Numbered from the stretch's first letter, positions 32,413 to 44,002 are shown. The stretch is DNA of 64,000 nt from Blastochloris tepida (GCF_003966715.1 NZ_AP018907.1:3150001-3214000), one strand, 5' to 3'. A program made the numbers and translations. The notes: generated from the letters alone by a model not told the origin.

Positions 32413-33654
32413 CTATCGCCAGCGGCGTCCGCCAGCGGTGGCGAAGGCGGCGCCGACGCTGCAGCCGGCGGTGAGACCCAGCGCGAGCAGGGCGGCGGGC
32501 GGCAAGCCCTCGGGCCGCGCGGGCGGCACCGCGGCCGAGACCAGCCGGCCGGCCGGCCGCTCGACAGCGGGCGGGATTGCGGCTTCGGCGGCCTCGCGGC
32601 GGGCGAGGTCGAGCGCGGTGCGTGCGCGCTCGGCCGCCTGCTCCAGCGCCCGCAGCCGGGCAACCGCGTCGATCGCCGCAGTCAGGGCGGCGCGCTGGGT
32701 CTCGATCTCGGCCGACAGCGCCCGCTCGGCAGCCTCGGCGCGCGCCACATCCTGGCGGGCGGCGGCGGCAACGCGGGCGAATTCGCCGCGGATCTGGCCC
32801 TCGATCCGCCGTCGCTCGGCCCGCTGGGCCACCAGCCGCGGGTGGCGCGGCCCCAGCTCGGTGGCGGCGAGGCGCTCCAGCCGCTGGGCCTCGGCAAGTT
32901 CGCCGCGCAGCGACGCGATAATGGGCGAGCGCACCACCTCGGGCACGGTGTCGGGATCGGCGCCGGACGCGGCGAGCCGCTCGATCTGGGCGAGGCGAAC
33001 CCGCTCCTCGGCGGTGCGCACCCGCGCCAGCGACAGGCGCGCCTGCAGGTCGGCAAGCTGGGACGGCTCGACGGCCGGGCCGCCGATGGCGGCGGCGATG
33101 CCGGTTTCGGCGCGGGCGCGGTCGAGCTGCGTCTCGGCCTCGCGCAGTGCCTGCGTCAGGCGGTCGAGCCGGTCCGCCACTGCCGTATCGGGCCGTGCCG
33201 GTGGCGGCGGGGCCGGCAGATCGGCAAGCGCCAGCAACGCCTGGGCCGCGGCATCGGCCAGCCGTGCCGTCTCTGTGGCCTCGTCGCCGGTGGCGGTGAT
33301 CACCAGCCGCTCGCCGGTCCGCCGCGCGGCGAGGCGCGCCTGGAGGCGGGCCAGGGCCTCGGACCCTGACGCTTCGTCGGGCGCCAGCGCCCTGGCTGCA
33401 ACCCGCAGCACCGGCTCGGAGGCCAGCGCGTCCTCGGCCAGCGCGGCGGCGGCCGGCGACGGCAGCGCGAGTTCGGCGCTGGCACGATAGCGCGGCGGCG
33501 CAAAGACCAGCACGGCCAGCGCGATCAGCACCCCGACCAGCCCGCACGCCAGCACGAGCGCAAGGCGCTGCAGCGCCACGCCGGACGGCCCCGGACCACC
33601 GCCCGAGGCGCCCCGGCCTGCCGTCTGTCCGCCCGCCTGCGCCACGAACGCCAT
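32413..33654 (-). CDS. Wzz/GumC-like polysaccharide chain-length or export coiled-coil protein
   Basis: A 413-residue inner-membrane protein. TM1 follows an N-terminal cytoplasmic tail (LALVLACGLVGVLIALAVLVF). A long periplasmic Ala/Arg/Glu-rich coiled coil contains the family-like ELGPRHPRLVAQRAERRRIEGQI. TM2 is near the C terminus (LPPAALLALGLTAGCSVGAAF). This is the layout of polysaccharide co-polymerases. No kinase domain is fused, and no polysaccharide synthesis genes are adjacent, so its partner system is unknown. The ATG at 33654 (AAGGA upstream) is chosen over an Arg/Pro-rich extension. It lies 35 nt upstream of the NUDIX gene. Confidence 0.72.
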   Translation of the reverse strand: MAFVAQAGGQTAGRGASGGGPGPSGVALQRLALVLACGLVGVLIALAVLVFAPPRYRASAELALPSPAAAALAEDALASEPVLRVAARALAPDEASGSEALARLQARLAARRTGERLVITATGDEATETARLADAAAQALLALADLPAPPPPARPDTAVADRLDRLTQALREAETQLDRARAETGIAAAIGGPAVEPSQLADLQARLSLARVRTAEERVRLAQIERLAASGADPDTVPEVVRSPIIASLRGELAEAQRLERLAATELGPRHPRLVAQRAERRRIEGQIRGEFARVAAAARQDVARAEAAERALSAEIETQRAALTAAIDAVARLRALEQAAERARTALDLARREAAEAAIPPAVERPAGRLVSAAVPPARPEGLPPAALLALGLTAGCSVGAAFATAGGRRWR

Positions 33655-33928
33655 GCTGCGACCCGTCCTTCTCCGGCCCGGCCGCCCCCGCCCGGTGCTC
33701 CCGGCGCCGGCCGGCCCGATGGCCATAGTCTTTAGCATACATGGCAATTTGACGCCGGCAGGCCGGCGTCGGCCGGCCGGGAAAAGCCACGCCCTTGCGG
33801 GGGGCGGCGCGGGTGTCCATATCTGCGACATGGCGCCCGGTTGTCCGCAGGATTGACCGGGCGGGCAGGCGGGGTGCCGCTCAAGGCGGGCCTCGCGGTC
33901 GAAGTCGCTTCACGAGGGCTTTGAGACC

Positions 33929-34357
33929 ATGTCCCGTGTATCGTCCCTGTCGAGCCCCTTTCTGCTCGGCTTCGAAGAGATCGAGCGGGTTCTCGATCGC
34001 GTCAGCAAGGGCGCAGACGGCTATCCGCCGTACAATATCGAACGCCTGCCGCGCGATGCGGCGGGAGCGGATCGGCTGCGCATCGTGCTGGCGGTCGCCG
34101 GCTTCACGCGCGACCAGCTCGACGTGTCGCTGGAAGAGAACCAGCTCGTCATTCGTGGCCGGCAGGTCGATGCCGACGATGGCCGCGTCTATCTGCACCG
34201 CGGCATCGCGGCCCGGCAGTTCCAGCGTGCGTTCGTGCTGGCGGAGGGCATCGAGGTGCTCGGCGCGGATCTGAAGAATGGCCTTCTCACGGTCGATCTC
34301 GTTCGGCTGGAGCCGGAACGGATCGCGCGGCGAATTGCCATCGCTTCGGACGAGTGA
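33929..34357 (+). CDS. Small heat-shock protein Hsp20 (IbpA-like)
   Basis: A 142-residue alpha-crystallin-domain chaperone that holds unfolded proteins. It starts MSRVSSLSSPFLLGFEEIERVLDRV with PPYNIE, the usual rhizobial class A sHsp start. The domain has IVLAVAGFTRDQLDVSLEENQLVIRG, HRGIAARQFQRAFVL and the C-terminal NGLLTVDL strand. The DUF1150 gene follows 30 nt downstream, a pairing typical of Hyphomicrobiales. Likely heat-regulated, but I could not identify an RpoH promoter or a ROSE-type leader with confidence. Confidence 0.95.
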   Translation: MSRVSSLSSPFLLGFEEIERVLDRVSKGADGYPPYNIERLPRDAAGADRLRIVLAVAGFTRDQLDVSLEENQLVIRGRQVDADDGRVYLHRGIAARQFQRAFVLAEGIEVLGADLKNGLLTVDLVRLEPERIARRIAIASDE

Positions 34358-34387
34358 ACCGGTCTCGACAACGAACAGGAGTCGGGA

Positions 34388-34660
34388 ATGACCAACGATA
34401 CCGAAACAACCACGGAAACCGGCGCTCTGATGAGTGCGGAGGCGTTTGCGCTGCTCGGCGGCGGCCAGCTTGCCTATGTCAAGCCGATCCGCTCCGAAGA
34501 CGTGAAGGCACTGTTTCCCAAGGCGCCGTCGATCGAGCCGGGCCTTATGCTGTTTGCGCTGCATGGCGCGGACGGCACGCCGATCATGCTCGCCGACTCG
34601 CGCGAGGCGGTGGTGGCCAACGCGATTCAGAACGAGCTGCAGGCCGTCAGCGTGCACTGA
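34388..34660 (+). CDS. DUF1150 family protein
   Basis: A 90-residue protein (GALMSAEAFALLGGGQLAYVKPI, then LFALHGADGTPIMLADSREAVVANA). This matches the DUF1150 family, which is nearly always found next to hsp20 in rhizobia. AGGAG lies 7 nt before the ATG. It shares the operon with hsp20, and a role as an accessory of the small chaperone is inferred from context only. Confidence 0.93.
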   Translation: MTNDTETTTETGALMSAEAFALLGGGQLAYVKPIRSEDVKALFPKAPSIEPGLMLFALHGADGTPIMLADSREAVVANAIQNELQAVSVH

Positions 34661-34711
34661 CTGAAGACGAGAGCTCCGGCCGTTCCGCCGGAGTTCTCGC
34701 CGAACCCGCGG

Positions 34712-35458
34712 TCAAATGCACCGCCCGCCATCGACCTCCAGCACCACGCCGGTGAGGAAGGACGCCTCGTCCGAGCACAGAAACAGCGCGGCATTGGCGA
34801 TGTCCTGCGGGCTCGACAGCCGGCCGAGCGGTACGCTGGCGATGAATTTGGCGCGCGTCTCGGGCGTATCCTGCCCCATGAAGCTGGCGAGCAGCGGCGT
34901 CTCGCCGACCACCGGCGCCAGCGCGCAGACCCGGATCCTCTGCGGCGCCAGCTCGATCGCCATCGATTTGGTGAGCGTGTGCACCGCGCCCTTCGTGCCG
35001 TTGTACCAAGTGAGGCCGGGCCGCGGCCGGATGGCGGCGGTCGAGCCGATATTGAGGATCATGCCCGATCCCTGGGCCTGGAACACCGGCACCACGGCGT
35101 GGGCGAACAGGAAGATCGACTTCACATTGACCGCGAACAGGCGGTCGAACTCGGCCTCGCCGACCTCCAGCATCGGCCGGTTGTGATGGGTGATGCCGGC
35201 ATTGTTGACGACAATGTCGACCCGACCGAACGCGTTGCGGGTGTGCGCGATCGCCGCCTCGACATCGGCCGCCTTGGCGACGTCGGCGGCGACGGCGATG
35301 GCGGACGGACCGATCCGCTTCGCCACGGACTCGGCCGCGGAGGTGTTGATGTCGAGCACCGCCACCTTGGCGCCTTCGCGCGCGAAGGTCTCGGCGATCA
35401 CCTTCCCGAAGCCCGATCCGCCGCCGGTGACGATGGCGGCCTTGTCACGCAGACGCAT
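34712..35458 (-). CDS. Short-chain dehydrogenase/reductase
   Basis: A 248-residue classical SDR. The NAD(P) motif is TGGGSGFGKVIA and NNAG is at NNAGITH. The catalytic Ser is in LNIGSTAAIRP, with Tyr-x3-Lys in WYNGTKG. The C terminus EVDGGRCI is typical. The Asp in AVLDINTS suggests NAD preference. GGGAG lies 7 nt before the ATG at 35458. Substrate unknown; glucose/3-oxoacyl-ACP-type names are common but not supported here. Monocistronic, with a double palindromic repeat upstream. Confidence 0.93.
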   Translation of the reverse strand: MRLRDKAAIVTGGGSGFGKVIAETFAREGAKVAVLDINTSAAESVAKRIGPSAIAVAADVAKAADVEAAIAHTRNAFGRVDIVVNNAGITHHNRPMLEVGEAEFDRLFAVNVKSIFLFAHAVVPVFQAQGSGMILNIGSTAAIRPRPGLTWYNGTKGAVHTLTKSMAIELAPQRIRVCALAPVVGETPLLASFMGQDTPETRAKFIASVPLGRLSSPQDIANAALFLCSDEASFLTGVVLEVDGGRCI

Positions 35459-35469
35459 GAAACGCTCCC

Positions 35470-35676
35470 ACATACGGTGTCGGTTGATCCACACGGATCC
35501 CGGAAACAGTCTCGCCGAAAATTCCTTGACCGAAAGGGGATTTTTCGGCGGCCCGGCCGACGGTTCCGGCTGATCCGCACCGACCCCGGAAACGGTCTCG
35601 CCGAGAATCCCGGTTCGAAACCGGAATTCTCGGCGAGCGGAATATGGCGTTCCGGCTTCCACCGGAAACCGTATCA
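35470..35676. repeat. Intergenic palindromic repeat, copy 4 (double)
   Basis: Two successive GGAAAC..TCTCGCCGA / TCGGCG stems lie between the SDR and the glycine-zipper gene. The right end, CCGGAAACCGTATCA, supplies the stop codon of the glycine-zipper gene on the minus strand (TCA at 35674-35676). Confidence 0.8.
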
Positions 35677-35943
35677 GTTGCGGTAGCAGATCGTCCGCTG
35701 ATAGCGCCGCGACCAGTAGCAGCGCTCCGGCGTGGTGGCCGCGCCGATCGCCGCACCCGCGACCGCGCCGATCGCGCCGCCGGCCAGCGCGCCGCCGCCG
35801 GTGCCGGTCGCCGCAGCGCCGATCGCCGCCCCGGTTCCGGCACCGATGAGGCCGCCGGCCACGGCGCGATCCCGCGACGAATACTGGCTGCATCCCCCCA
35901 GAGCCAGAGCGATGGCTGAAGCCACGAGAATCTTCTTCATCAT
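35674..35943 (-). CDS. Glycine-zipper lipoprotein (YMGG/17-kDa antigen-like)
   Basis: An 89-residue outer-membrane-type lipoprotein. The signal MMKKILVASAIALALGGC has lipobox LGGC. A glycine zipper of AxxxG repeats follows (GAGTGAAIGAAATGTGGG and so on), then a short C-terminal CYWSRRYQRTICYRN. The RBS-like GGGGAACG lies before ATGATG. Proteins of this type insert into membranes or aid envelope integrity. Its stop lies in palindromic repeat copy 4. Confidence 0.85.
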   Translation of the reverse strand: MMKKILVASAIALALGGCSQYSSRDRAVAGGLIGAGTGAAIGAAATGTGGGALAGGAIGAVAGAAIGAATTPERCYWSRRYQRTICYRN

Positions 35944-36224
35944 CGTTCCCCTTTGTTGCCGTTCAGGTCCACACAGAACCGCAGTGCAGGATCAAATTTT
36001 TCCGATCGTGATCCTGCATCCAATCATCGCCGGCAATCCTTGCCATCAATTTTGTCGCGAACTTTGGCGCACCCATCGTTTCGATCCTTGGTTAAAATGT
36101 GTCGGCATCGCGTGGATGCACTTTCTGGTTTTGTCGCCGGCGATGTGTCCTTGAGGCCGGAGTCAGGCTCGCCCCCTTGAACTCGCGTACGCCAACTCGC
36201 CGACGCGCGATCCGGTTCCCGGTA

Positions 36225-36962
36225 TCAATAGTCGACCGCTGTCAGATAGAGCCCGTCGGGCGGCGCCATCGGGCCGCAGCGGGCGCGTTCGCGGGCATCG
36301 AGCGCCGATTTGAGGTCATGGGGCGTCCACTTGCCCTGGCCGACCAGCACCAGCGAGCCGGTGATCGACCGAATCTGGTGGTGCAGGAAGGAGCGCGCCG
36401 AGGCCTCGATCGTCAGCTCCTCGCCGTCGCGGGCGACCGCAAGGCGGTCCAGCGTCTTGACCGGGCTCTTGGCCTGGCACTCGGCGGCGCGGAAGGTGGT
36501 GAAGTCGTGCCGGCCGACCAATAGCTGGGCGGCGGCGTGCATCGTCTCCGCATCGAGCGGGCGGATGACGTGCCAGGCGCGGGCCCGCAGCACGGTGAGC
36601 GGCGCCCGGCGATTGACGATGCGATAGCGATAGTGCCGCTGTCGCGCCGACAGGCGGGCATTGAAATCGTCGGCGACCCGCGCCGCGGCCAGCACCGCCA
36701 CCGGGTGCGGGCGCAGATGCGCATTCAAGCCGTCGCGCAGCGTGTCCGGCCGCCAGTCGCGCGCAAGATCGAGATGGGCGACCTGCCCCAGCGCATGGAC
36801 GCCGGCATCGGTGCGCCCGGCGCCGGTCGGCCGCACCCGCTCGCCCGACAGCGCGAACACCGCATCCGCCAGAACGCCCTGCACGCTGGTGCCGGCGGCC
36901 TGCACCTGCCAGCCGACGAACGGGGTGCCGTCATATTCGATGGTGAGGCAGAACCGAGGCAT
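36225..36962 (-). CDS. truA: tRNA pseudouridine synthase A
   Basis: Forms pseudouridine at positions 38-40 of tRNAs. It has 245 residues from the ATG at 36962 ([21 protein letters not shown]). The catalytic Asp is in [12 protein letters not shown]. The remainder matches TruA, with [20 protein letters not shown] and GLYLTAVDY at the end. An upstream extension to 37019 runs into repeat sequence and is not preferred. Standing apart from fmt is unusual for this order. Confidence 0.95.
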   Translation of the reverse strand: MPRFCLTIEYDGTPFVGWQVQAAGTSVQGVLADAVFALSGERVRPTGAGRTDAGVHALGQVAHLDLARDWRPDTLRDGLNAHLRPHPVAVLAAARVADDFNARLSARQRHYRYRIVNRRAPLTVLRARAWHVIRPLDAETMHAAAQLLVGRHDFTTFRAAECQAKSPVKTLDRLAVARDGEELTIEASARSFLHHQIRSITGSLVLVGQGKWTPHDLKSALDARERARCGPMAPPDGLYLTAVDY

Positions 36963-37042
36963 CGCGCCCTTCGCACGGTTTCCGGGCGACAAACTCGGGG
37001 CGGTCCTCGGGGCGGTCAACGCCGGTGAGCCGCGCTCCCTTC

Positions 37043-37065
37043 CCCTCTCCCCTTGCGGGAGAGGG
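37043..37065. repeat. CCCTCTCCC/GGGAGAGGG palindrome, copy A
   Basis: The arms CCCTCTCCC and GGGAGAGGG enclose CTTGC. An exact second copy is at 48861-48883 and the reverse complement is at 37160-37182. This is a known type of short intergenic palindrome in rhizobial genomes. Confidence 0.85.
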
Positions 37066-37159
37066 TGCCGAGCGATCTTAAGATCGCGAGGCGGGTGAGG
37101 GGTGGGTTCTCAGGCCGGCCCCCTCCCCCGGCTCGACATCGCTTCGCTCGGTCTCTCCC

Positions 37160-37182
37160 CCCTCTCCCGCAAGGGGAGAGGG
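37160..37182. repeat. CCCTCTCCC/GGGAGAGGG palindrome, copy B (inverted)
   Basis: Inverted relative to the copy at 37043-37065, about 95 bp apart. The two can form a large cruciform between truA and the oxidase gene. A piece of the CCGGAAACCGTAT family follows near 37220. Confidence 0.85.
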
Positions 37183-37266
37183 AAGAAAGAAGCCGCGCCG
37201 ATCACGCTGCGCCGATCACCCGGAAACCGTATGGGCCCGGACACACCGTCCGGGCCGATGCCCGGA

Positions 37267-38601
37267 TCAGGCGACCTCGCGGCTGTCCTGCCAGCGAAGG
37301 AACGCCACGGCCAGCGGCGTCGCCGCCTTGGCCAGCGACTGATAGGGCACCACGGTCGGCGGCCCGAACGGCAGAGCGATGTCCTGGTCGGGCGTTCCGG
37401 TGACGGCGCGCGCCAGTTCGCGGCCGACCGACAGCGCCAGCGCCACGCCGCGGCCATTGCAGCCGGTCCAGCCCACCGCATCGGGGCCGAGCCTGTGGAA
37501 GCGCGGGAAATGGTCGGGCGTCACCGCGATGCGGCCGTTCCAGACATAGTCGAAGCGCACGTCGTCGAACACGTCCGGGAACAGGCGCTGCAGGCGGCGG
37601 GTGATGTGGGTCTTCAGGTTCCAGGCGCCGCTGAGCGGGTTGGCGAGCGCGCCCCCGGTGACCAGACGGCCGCGGGCATCCCAGCGCATGAAATGCGGAT
37701 CGAGATGGGTGTCGGTGAGCGCATGGCGGCGCGGCAGCACCGCCTGCTGCACCGAGGCGGGCATCGGCTCGGTGGCGATCTGCCACGACAGCACCGGCAG
37801 GATCTCGCGGCGGATATGGGTGGCCGGGGTGCCCATCAGCGAGGCGAACTCGCCAGTATAGGCGTTGGTGGCGAGGATCAGCGCGCGGGCGGTGATCCGG
37901 CCGCCCTTGGTGTCCACCACCCAGCGGTCCTCGTCGCGGCGGATGCCGTAGGCCGGCGAGTTGGCGTAGATGCGGCCGCGGGCGACCGTCACCGCCTGGG
38001 CGAGGCCGCGCGTCAGCGCCAGCGGATTGACGTGGCCGCCCGAGCGGTTCAGCCAGCCGCCGAACCACGCGTTCGAGCCGGTGAGCTGACGCACCTGATC
38101 GCTGGTCAGCAGTTCGACCGGGGCGCCCCGCTTCGCCCACTGCTCGACGCGGCTCTCGACCTGCCGCATGCGGCCGTCCGAGTGGGCCGGCTGGAGCCAG
38201 CCGGTCTGCTGGGCCTCGGCGGCGATGCCGAGGCGGGAGACGGTGTTGAACAGATGCTGGGCGCTGTTGCGCAGCAGGCCGACGAACCGCTCGCCAGCCT
38301 CGCCTTCGCGGGCGACGATGTCGTCGGGATCATGGAACGGGAGGGTGGGAATGACCTGCCCGTTGTTGCGGCCGGCGGCGCCCCAGCCGGGCTCGGCCGC
38401 CTCGATCACCGCCACGTTGTGGCCGGCCTCGGCGAGGTGAAGCGCCGCCGCCAGACCGGAAAGGCCGCCGCCCACGACGACGACATCCGCCTCGGCCTCG
38501 CCGTCAAGGGTGCGATAGGTGGGCCCGCCGGCCGTGACCGCCGCCCAGAGGGATTTCGGAAACGCCACGCCGGGGCGGGCTGCCTGTCGGTTCGCAGTCA
38601 T
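37267..38601 (-). CDS. FAD-dependent amine/amino-acid oxidase (DadA/PuuB-like)
   Basis: A 444-residue DAO-family flavoenzyme. The FAD motif is VVVVGGGLSGLAAALHLAEAGHNVAVIEA, with GWGAAGRNNGQVIP following as in gamma-glutamylputrescine oxidases. The NAYTG stretch and C-terminal GCNGRGVALALSVGRELA complete the domain. It likely oxidises an amino acid or amine, with FAD passing electrons to oxygen or a carrier. No polyamine genes adjoin it. The ATG at 38601 is preceded by AGAGGCAG. The substrate cannot be decided. Confidence 0.88.
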   Translation of the reverse strand: MTANRQAARPGVAFPKSLWAAVTAGGPTYRTLDGEAEADVVVVGGGLSGLAAALHLAEAGHNVAVIEAAEPGWGAAGRNNGQVIPTLPFHDPDDIVAREGEAGERFVGLLRNSAQHLFNTVSRLGIAAEAQQTGWLQPAHSDGRMRQVESRVEQWAKRGAPVELLTSDQVRQLTGSNAWFGGWLNRSGGHVNPLALTRGLAQAVTVARGRIYANSPAYGIRRDEDRWVVDTKGGRITARALILATNAYTGEFASLMGTPATHIRREILPVLSWQIATEPMPASVQQAVLPRRHALTDTHLDPHFMRWDARGRLVTGGALANPLSGAWNLKTHITRRLQRLFPDVFDDVRFDYVWNGRIAVTPDHFPRFHRLGPDAVGWTGCNGRGVALALSVGRELARAVTGTPDQDIALPFGPPTVVPYQSLAKAATPLAVAFLRWQDSREVA

Positions 38602-38982
38602 CTGCCTCTGTCCACAAACTGTCCTGTGCTTACCAAGGCCGGGGGTCATGGTTCGCGGGTCATGAGCCGGGGATCATGCGGCGTGCTAGCACGTATTTCT
38701 TATCAACGGCATACCGATCTTTCGTGATCTTCCGCCCGCGGCGCCCAAATTCTCCGCACACCTGCTGCGGCCAGGAACTCGCGGGAGTCTCAAAGCGCTT
38801 CGCAACGCCCGCAATCGAGCCCTTCCCTCATGCGGCGACCGGCCACGAAACTGCGGCATGGCGGTCAACAAACCCTGCCCGAACGGGATCCGCCCGGCCG
38901 GAACCTGCCGGAACGGTCAAATATTAATGAATCCCCCGGCGACGACAACCTTGCGGCAGCCGGCGCGGCCGGTGACGCAGGC
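38602..38982. other. Intergenic region between the oxidase and murJ
   Basis: About 380 bases containing the oxidase promoter region. It has TCATG-type short repeats (GGTCATGGTTCGCGGGTCATG near 38646-38666) and a moderately AT-rich stretch at 38690-38730. No gene or clear terminator seen. Confidence 0.45.
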
Positions 38983-40542
38983 TCAGGTCCGCCCGCCGCG
39001 AAGGCCGGAAAGCCGCGCGAGGTCGAAGGCGCCCATCGCCTGGACGGCCGCGGCATAGACCGCGCCGCCGCAGCCGATGAGGGCCGCGAGCGCCAGCACC
39101 CGCGCCGCCGTGCCGCCCGCGAGAAGGCCCGCCGCCAGTTCCCGCACCAGGGCGAGGGCGAGCGCCATCAGCGCCGCGGCGGCAGCCACCTTGGCCAGCG
39201 TGCGCGGCGTCGCCGGATCGAGCCGCAGCCGGCCGCGCCGCGCCTCGATGGCGGCGAGGCTTGCCGCATTGACCCAGCCCGATGCGGCCATCGCCGCCGC
39301 CACACCGGCAGCGCCGAACGCCGGCAGGAGCAGCAGGCCACCGGCGACCGCCACGCCGAGCCCGGCGAGCGCGGTCATCATCGGCGTCGCGGTGTCGTTG
39401 TGGGCGTAAGAGCCGGCGGCGAACACCTTCTCCAGCACGTGGCCGGGCAGGCCGAAGGCCAGCGCCGCCAGCACCGCGGCGGTGGCGGCACTGTCCGCAG
39501 GCCCGAAGGCACCGCGCTCGAACAGGGTGCGGGCGATCGGGTCGGCCAGCAGCACCAGCCCGACTGCGGCCGGCAGCGCCAACCCGGCGGCGAACTCGAT
39601 CGCCCGCGACTGGGCGCCGATCAGAGCCGCGCCATCGGCGGCACGGGCGTGGGCGGCGAGCACCGGCACCAGGACGCCGGCGGCGATGGCCGAGACGATG
39701 CCGAGCGGCAGCTCGTAGAGCCGGTCGGCATACCAGAGGTAGGAGGCCGCACCGGGCACGCCCGAGGCGATGGCCACCGCGGCGAAGAACTTGATCTGCG
39801 GAATGCCGGCGGCGATGAGCCCCGGCCCGGCGCGGCGGAAGAAGCGCCTTATGTCCGGCCCGGCATCGACGCTCGGCCGGTCGAGCGGCCGCGCCGGCAG
39901 CCGTGCGGCGGCAAGCCCGACCAAAGCGAGCTGAACGAGCCCGGCCACGAGCACCGCCAGCGCCAGCAGCGTGCCTGCCGCCGCGCTCTCGGCCAGGCCG
40001 GCGAAGAGCGCCGCCGCGAGGGCTGCGATCATCACCAGATTGAAGGCGATCGGCAGCGCGGCGGCGGCCCCCACCCGGCCATTGGCGTTGAGCACCCCGG
40101 CCAGCACCGCCACCAGCCCGGCCAGCACGACATAGCCGACCGTCCAACGCGCCCAATCGACGGCGAGCGCGAAGCGGGCGTCCTGCGGCGCGAAGCCCGG
40201 CGCGATCAGCCCGACCACCTGCGGCATGAGCAGGACAACGAGCGCCACGAGCCCCACGAGCAGCGCCGCCAATGTGCCGAACACCCGGGAGGTGAAGGCG
40301 CGGGCGGCGTCCGGCCCGGCCTCGGCCCTGAGCGTCAGCCACGCCGGCACGAAGGCGGCGTTCAGCGCGCCCTCGGCCAGCAGGCGGCGCGCGAGGTTGG
40401 GCAATTGGAAGGCGGCGACGAAGGCATCGGCGAGCGGCCCCGCCCCCAGCACCGCCGCCATCATCGCATCGCGCACGAAGCCGAGCACGCGCGAGACCAG
40501 CGTGGCGGCGCCGACGGACGAGACCTTGCGCAGGAGGGACAT
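38983..40542 (-). CDS. murJ: MurJ lipid II flippase homologue (complete, second copy)
   Basis: A 519-residue MOP-superfamily flippase with about 14 hydrophobic helices. The N-terminal signature is SVGAATLVSRVLGFVRDAMMAAVLG, followed by AFVAAFQLPNLARRLLAEGALNAAFVP and YADRLYELPLGIVSAIAAGVLVPVL. FERGAF, and SYAHNDTATPM also match. The Arg residues needed in the central cavity (R18, R24-type) are present. The copy at 1-1032 differs clearly in sequence (for example FARGAF, FHARRDTFTPM), so it is not a recent duplicate. Which copy serves peptidoglycan is unknown. Confidence 0.95.
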   Translation of the reverse strand: MSLLRKVSSVGAATLVSRVLGFVRDAMMAAVLGAGPLADAFVAAFQLPNLARRLLAEGALNAAFVPAWLTLRAEAGPDAARAFTSRVFGTLAALLVGLVALVVLLMPQVVGLIAPGFAPQDARFALAVDWARWTVGYVVLAGLVAVLAGVLNANGRVGAAAALPIAFNLVMIAALAAALFAGLAESAAAGTLLALAVLVAGLVQLALVGLAAARLPARPLDRPSVDAGPDIRRFFRRAGPGLIAAGIPQIKFFAAVAIASGVPGAASYLWYADRLYELPLGIVSAIAAGVLVPVLAAHARAADGAALIGAQSRAIEFAAGLALPAAVGLVLLADPIARTLFERGAFGPADSAATAAVLAALAFGLPGHVLEKVFAAGSYAHNDTATPMMTALAGLGVAVAGGLLLLPAFGAAGVAAAMAASGWVNAASLAAIEARRGRLRLDPATPRTLAKVAAAAALMALALALVRELAAGLLAGGTAARVLALAALIGCGGAVYAAAVQAMGAFDLARLSGLRGGRT

Positions 40543-40677
40543 GCGATTCGCTTTCGCTGGACCCTAACCGGCGAAGATGAAGCCGTCATGGGGACCGGTG
40601 TTCCTGGGGAGCGGCGTTGCGCCGAGCCGGAGGCGATGCTAGGCCGCGGCCGCCCTTCTCAGCGCGGATCCCATCCC

Positions 40678-41676
40678 ATGACCCTTCGCTACGACGTCCT
40701 CGGTCTCGGCAACGCCATCGTCGATGTGCTGTCGCGCTGCGAGGAGGACTTCCTCACCGCCCACACGATGGCCAAGGGCGCGATGACGCTGATCGACGAG
40801 GCCCGCGCCGAGGCGATCTATGCGGCGATGGGGCCGGCGATCGAGGTCTCCGGCGGCTCGGCCGCCAACACCATCGCCGGCATCGCCGCGCTCGGCGGCC
40901 GCGCCGCCTTCGCCGGCAAGGTGAAGGCGGACGGGCTCGGCGCCACCTTCCGCCACGACATCCGCTCGCTCGGCGTCGCCTTCGACACGCCGGCCGCCGC
41001 CGACGGCCCGGCCACCGCGCGCTGCTTCATCCTGGTGACGCCGGACGGCCAGCGCACCATGAACACCTATCTCGGCGCCGCCCAGGATCTGGCGCCCGGC
41101 GACATCGACCGCGACATGGTGGCGGCCTCGGCGGTGACCTATCTCGAAGGCTATCTGTGGGATCCGCCGAACGCCAAGGAGGCGTTCCGGGCGGCCGCCG
41201 CCTACGCCCATGAGGCAAAGCGCCACGTGGCGCTGACGCTGTCGGACGCGTTCTGTGTCGACCGCTGGCGCGACGAGTTCCTGCACCTGCTGCGCTCCGG
41301 CACCGTCGACATCGTGTTCGCCAACGAGGCCGAGCTGCACGCGCTCTACCAGACCGCCGACTTCGCCACCGCGCTGGCGGCGATCCGCCAGGACGCCAAG
41401 CTGGCGGTGGTGACGCGCAGCGAGAAGGGCGCGGTGGTGCTGAATGCCGCGGACCCGGTCGAGGTGCCGGCCATGCCGGTGGAGCGGGTGGTCGACACCA
41501 CCGGCGCCGGCGACCTGTTCGCCGCCGGCTTCCTGCACGGCTTCGCCCGCGGCTTCGACCACGCCACCTCGGCCCGGCTCGGCGCGATGGCGGCGGCCGA
41601 GGTGATCTCGCACATGGGCGCGCGCCCCGAGGCGAACCTGCAGGCGCTGGCGGCGGAGACCGGCTTGCCGGTATGA
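40678..41676 (+). CDS. PfkB-family adenosine kinase-like sugar kinase
   Basis: A 332-residue PfkB/ribokinase-fold kinase. It starts RYDVLGLGNAIVDVL, with the substrate-binding GGSAANTIAGIAALGG. The catalytic motif DTTGAGDLFAAGFLHG has the base Asp. The wording and length match alphaproteobacterial adenosine kinases, which make AMP from adenosine. The start is the ATG at 40678. Divergent from murJ. Adenosine specificity is by family likeness. Confidence 0.88.
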   Translation: MTLRYDVLGLGNAIVDVLSRCEEDFLTAHTMAKGAMTLIDEARAEAIYAAMGPAIEVSGGSAANTIAGIAALGGRAAFAGKVKADGLGATFRHDIRSLGVAFDTPAAADGPATARCFILVTPDGQRTMNTYLGAAQDLAPGDIDRDMVAASAVTYLEGYLWDPPNAKEAFRAAAAYAHEAKRHVALTLSDAFCVDRWRDEFLHLLRSGTVDIVFANEAELHALYQTADFATALAAIRQDAKLAVVTRSEKGAVVLNAADPVEVPAMPVERVVDTTGAGDLFAAGFLHGFARGFDHATSARLGAMAAAEVISHMGARPEANLQALAAETGLPV

Positions 41677-41760
41677 TGAGTCTCCGGCTCACCGCTTCGG
41701 GAGGCCGGAACCGATTTCGCCGAAAACCCCTTATTCGATAACGGGGTTTCCGGCGAGCCG
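41677..41760. repeat. Intergenic palindromic repeat, copy 5
   Basis: TCTCCGGCTC..GAGGCCGGAACC, then a TTCGCCGAAAACCCC arm and a GGGGTTTCCGGCGA arm. It follows the adenosine-kinase stop directly. Confidence 0.7.
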
Positions 41761-41901
41761 ACGACGGCGCGACGGCCTGATCGGCCGCAAGCCGTACGAT
41801 CGTCCTGCCGTGCCGGGGCACATCGGCGCGGGAGCGCGGGCCGGGGGGCGCGACAGATATTCCGTGGCCGGAACGGTGGACGAACCGCCCCGGCGACGCC
41901 T

Positions 41902-41930
41902 CTTGTGGGCTTTACACCCGCTCCTTATAT
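41902..41930 (+). promoter_or_regulatory. Candidate RpoH (heat-shock) promoter of dnaK
   Basis: CTTG at 41902-41905, 18 nt, then CTTATAT at 41924-41930. This fits the alphaproteobacterial heat-shock promoter consensus (CTTG, 17-18 nt, CYTATNT). It predicts a 5' leader of about 120 nt before dnaK. Confidence 0.7.
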
Positions 41931-42060
41931 AGCCGCCGAACCCTTGAGGGGCCGCGCTTTGGTGGGCCGCGGCGGGGCGAAACGGCCGCTTCGCGACTTC
42001 ACCAGCATCCGGGTGCTCATAAAGGCCCGGCCGGCCCGCTGCAGAAGGAAGGCTACCGCA

Positions 42061-43983
<1,923 letters not shown>

Positions 43984-44002
43984 CCGCAGGAGACCGGACC
44001 AT

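Noticed and set aside
38830..40677. Upstream in-frame extension of the adenosine kinase
   Set aside because: About 616 codons of Arg/Gly/His-rich sequence antisense to murJ. The kinase N terminus starts normally at 40678.
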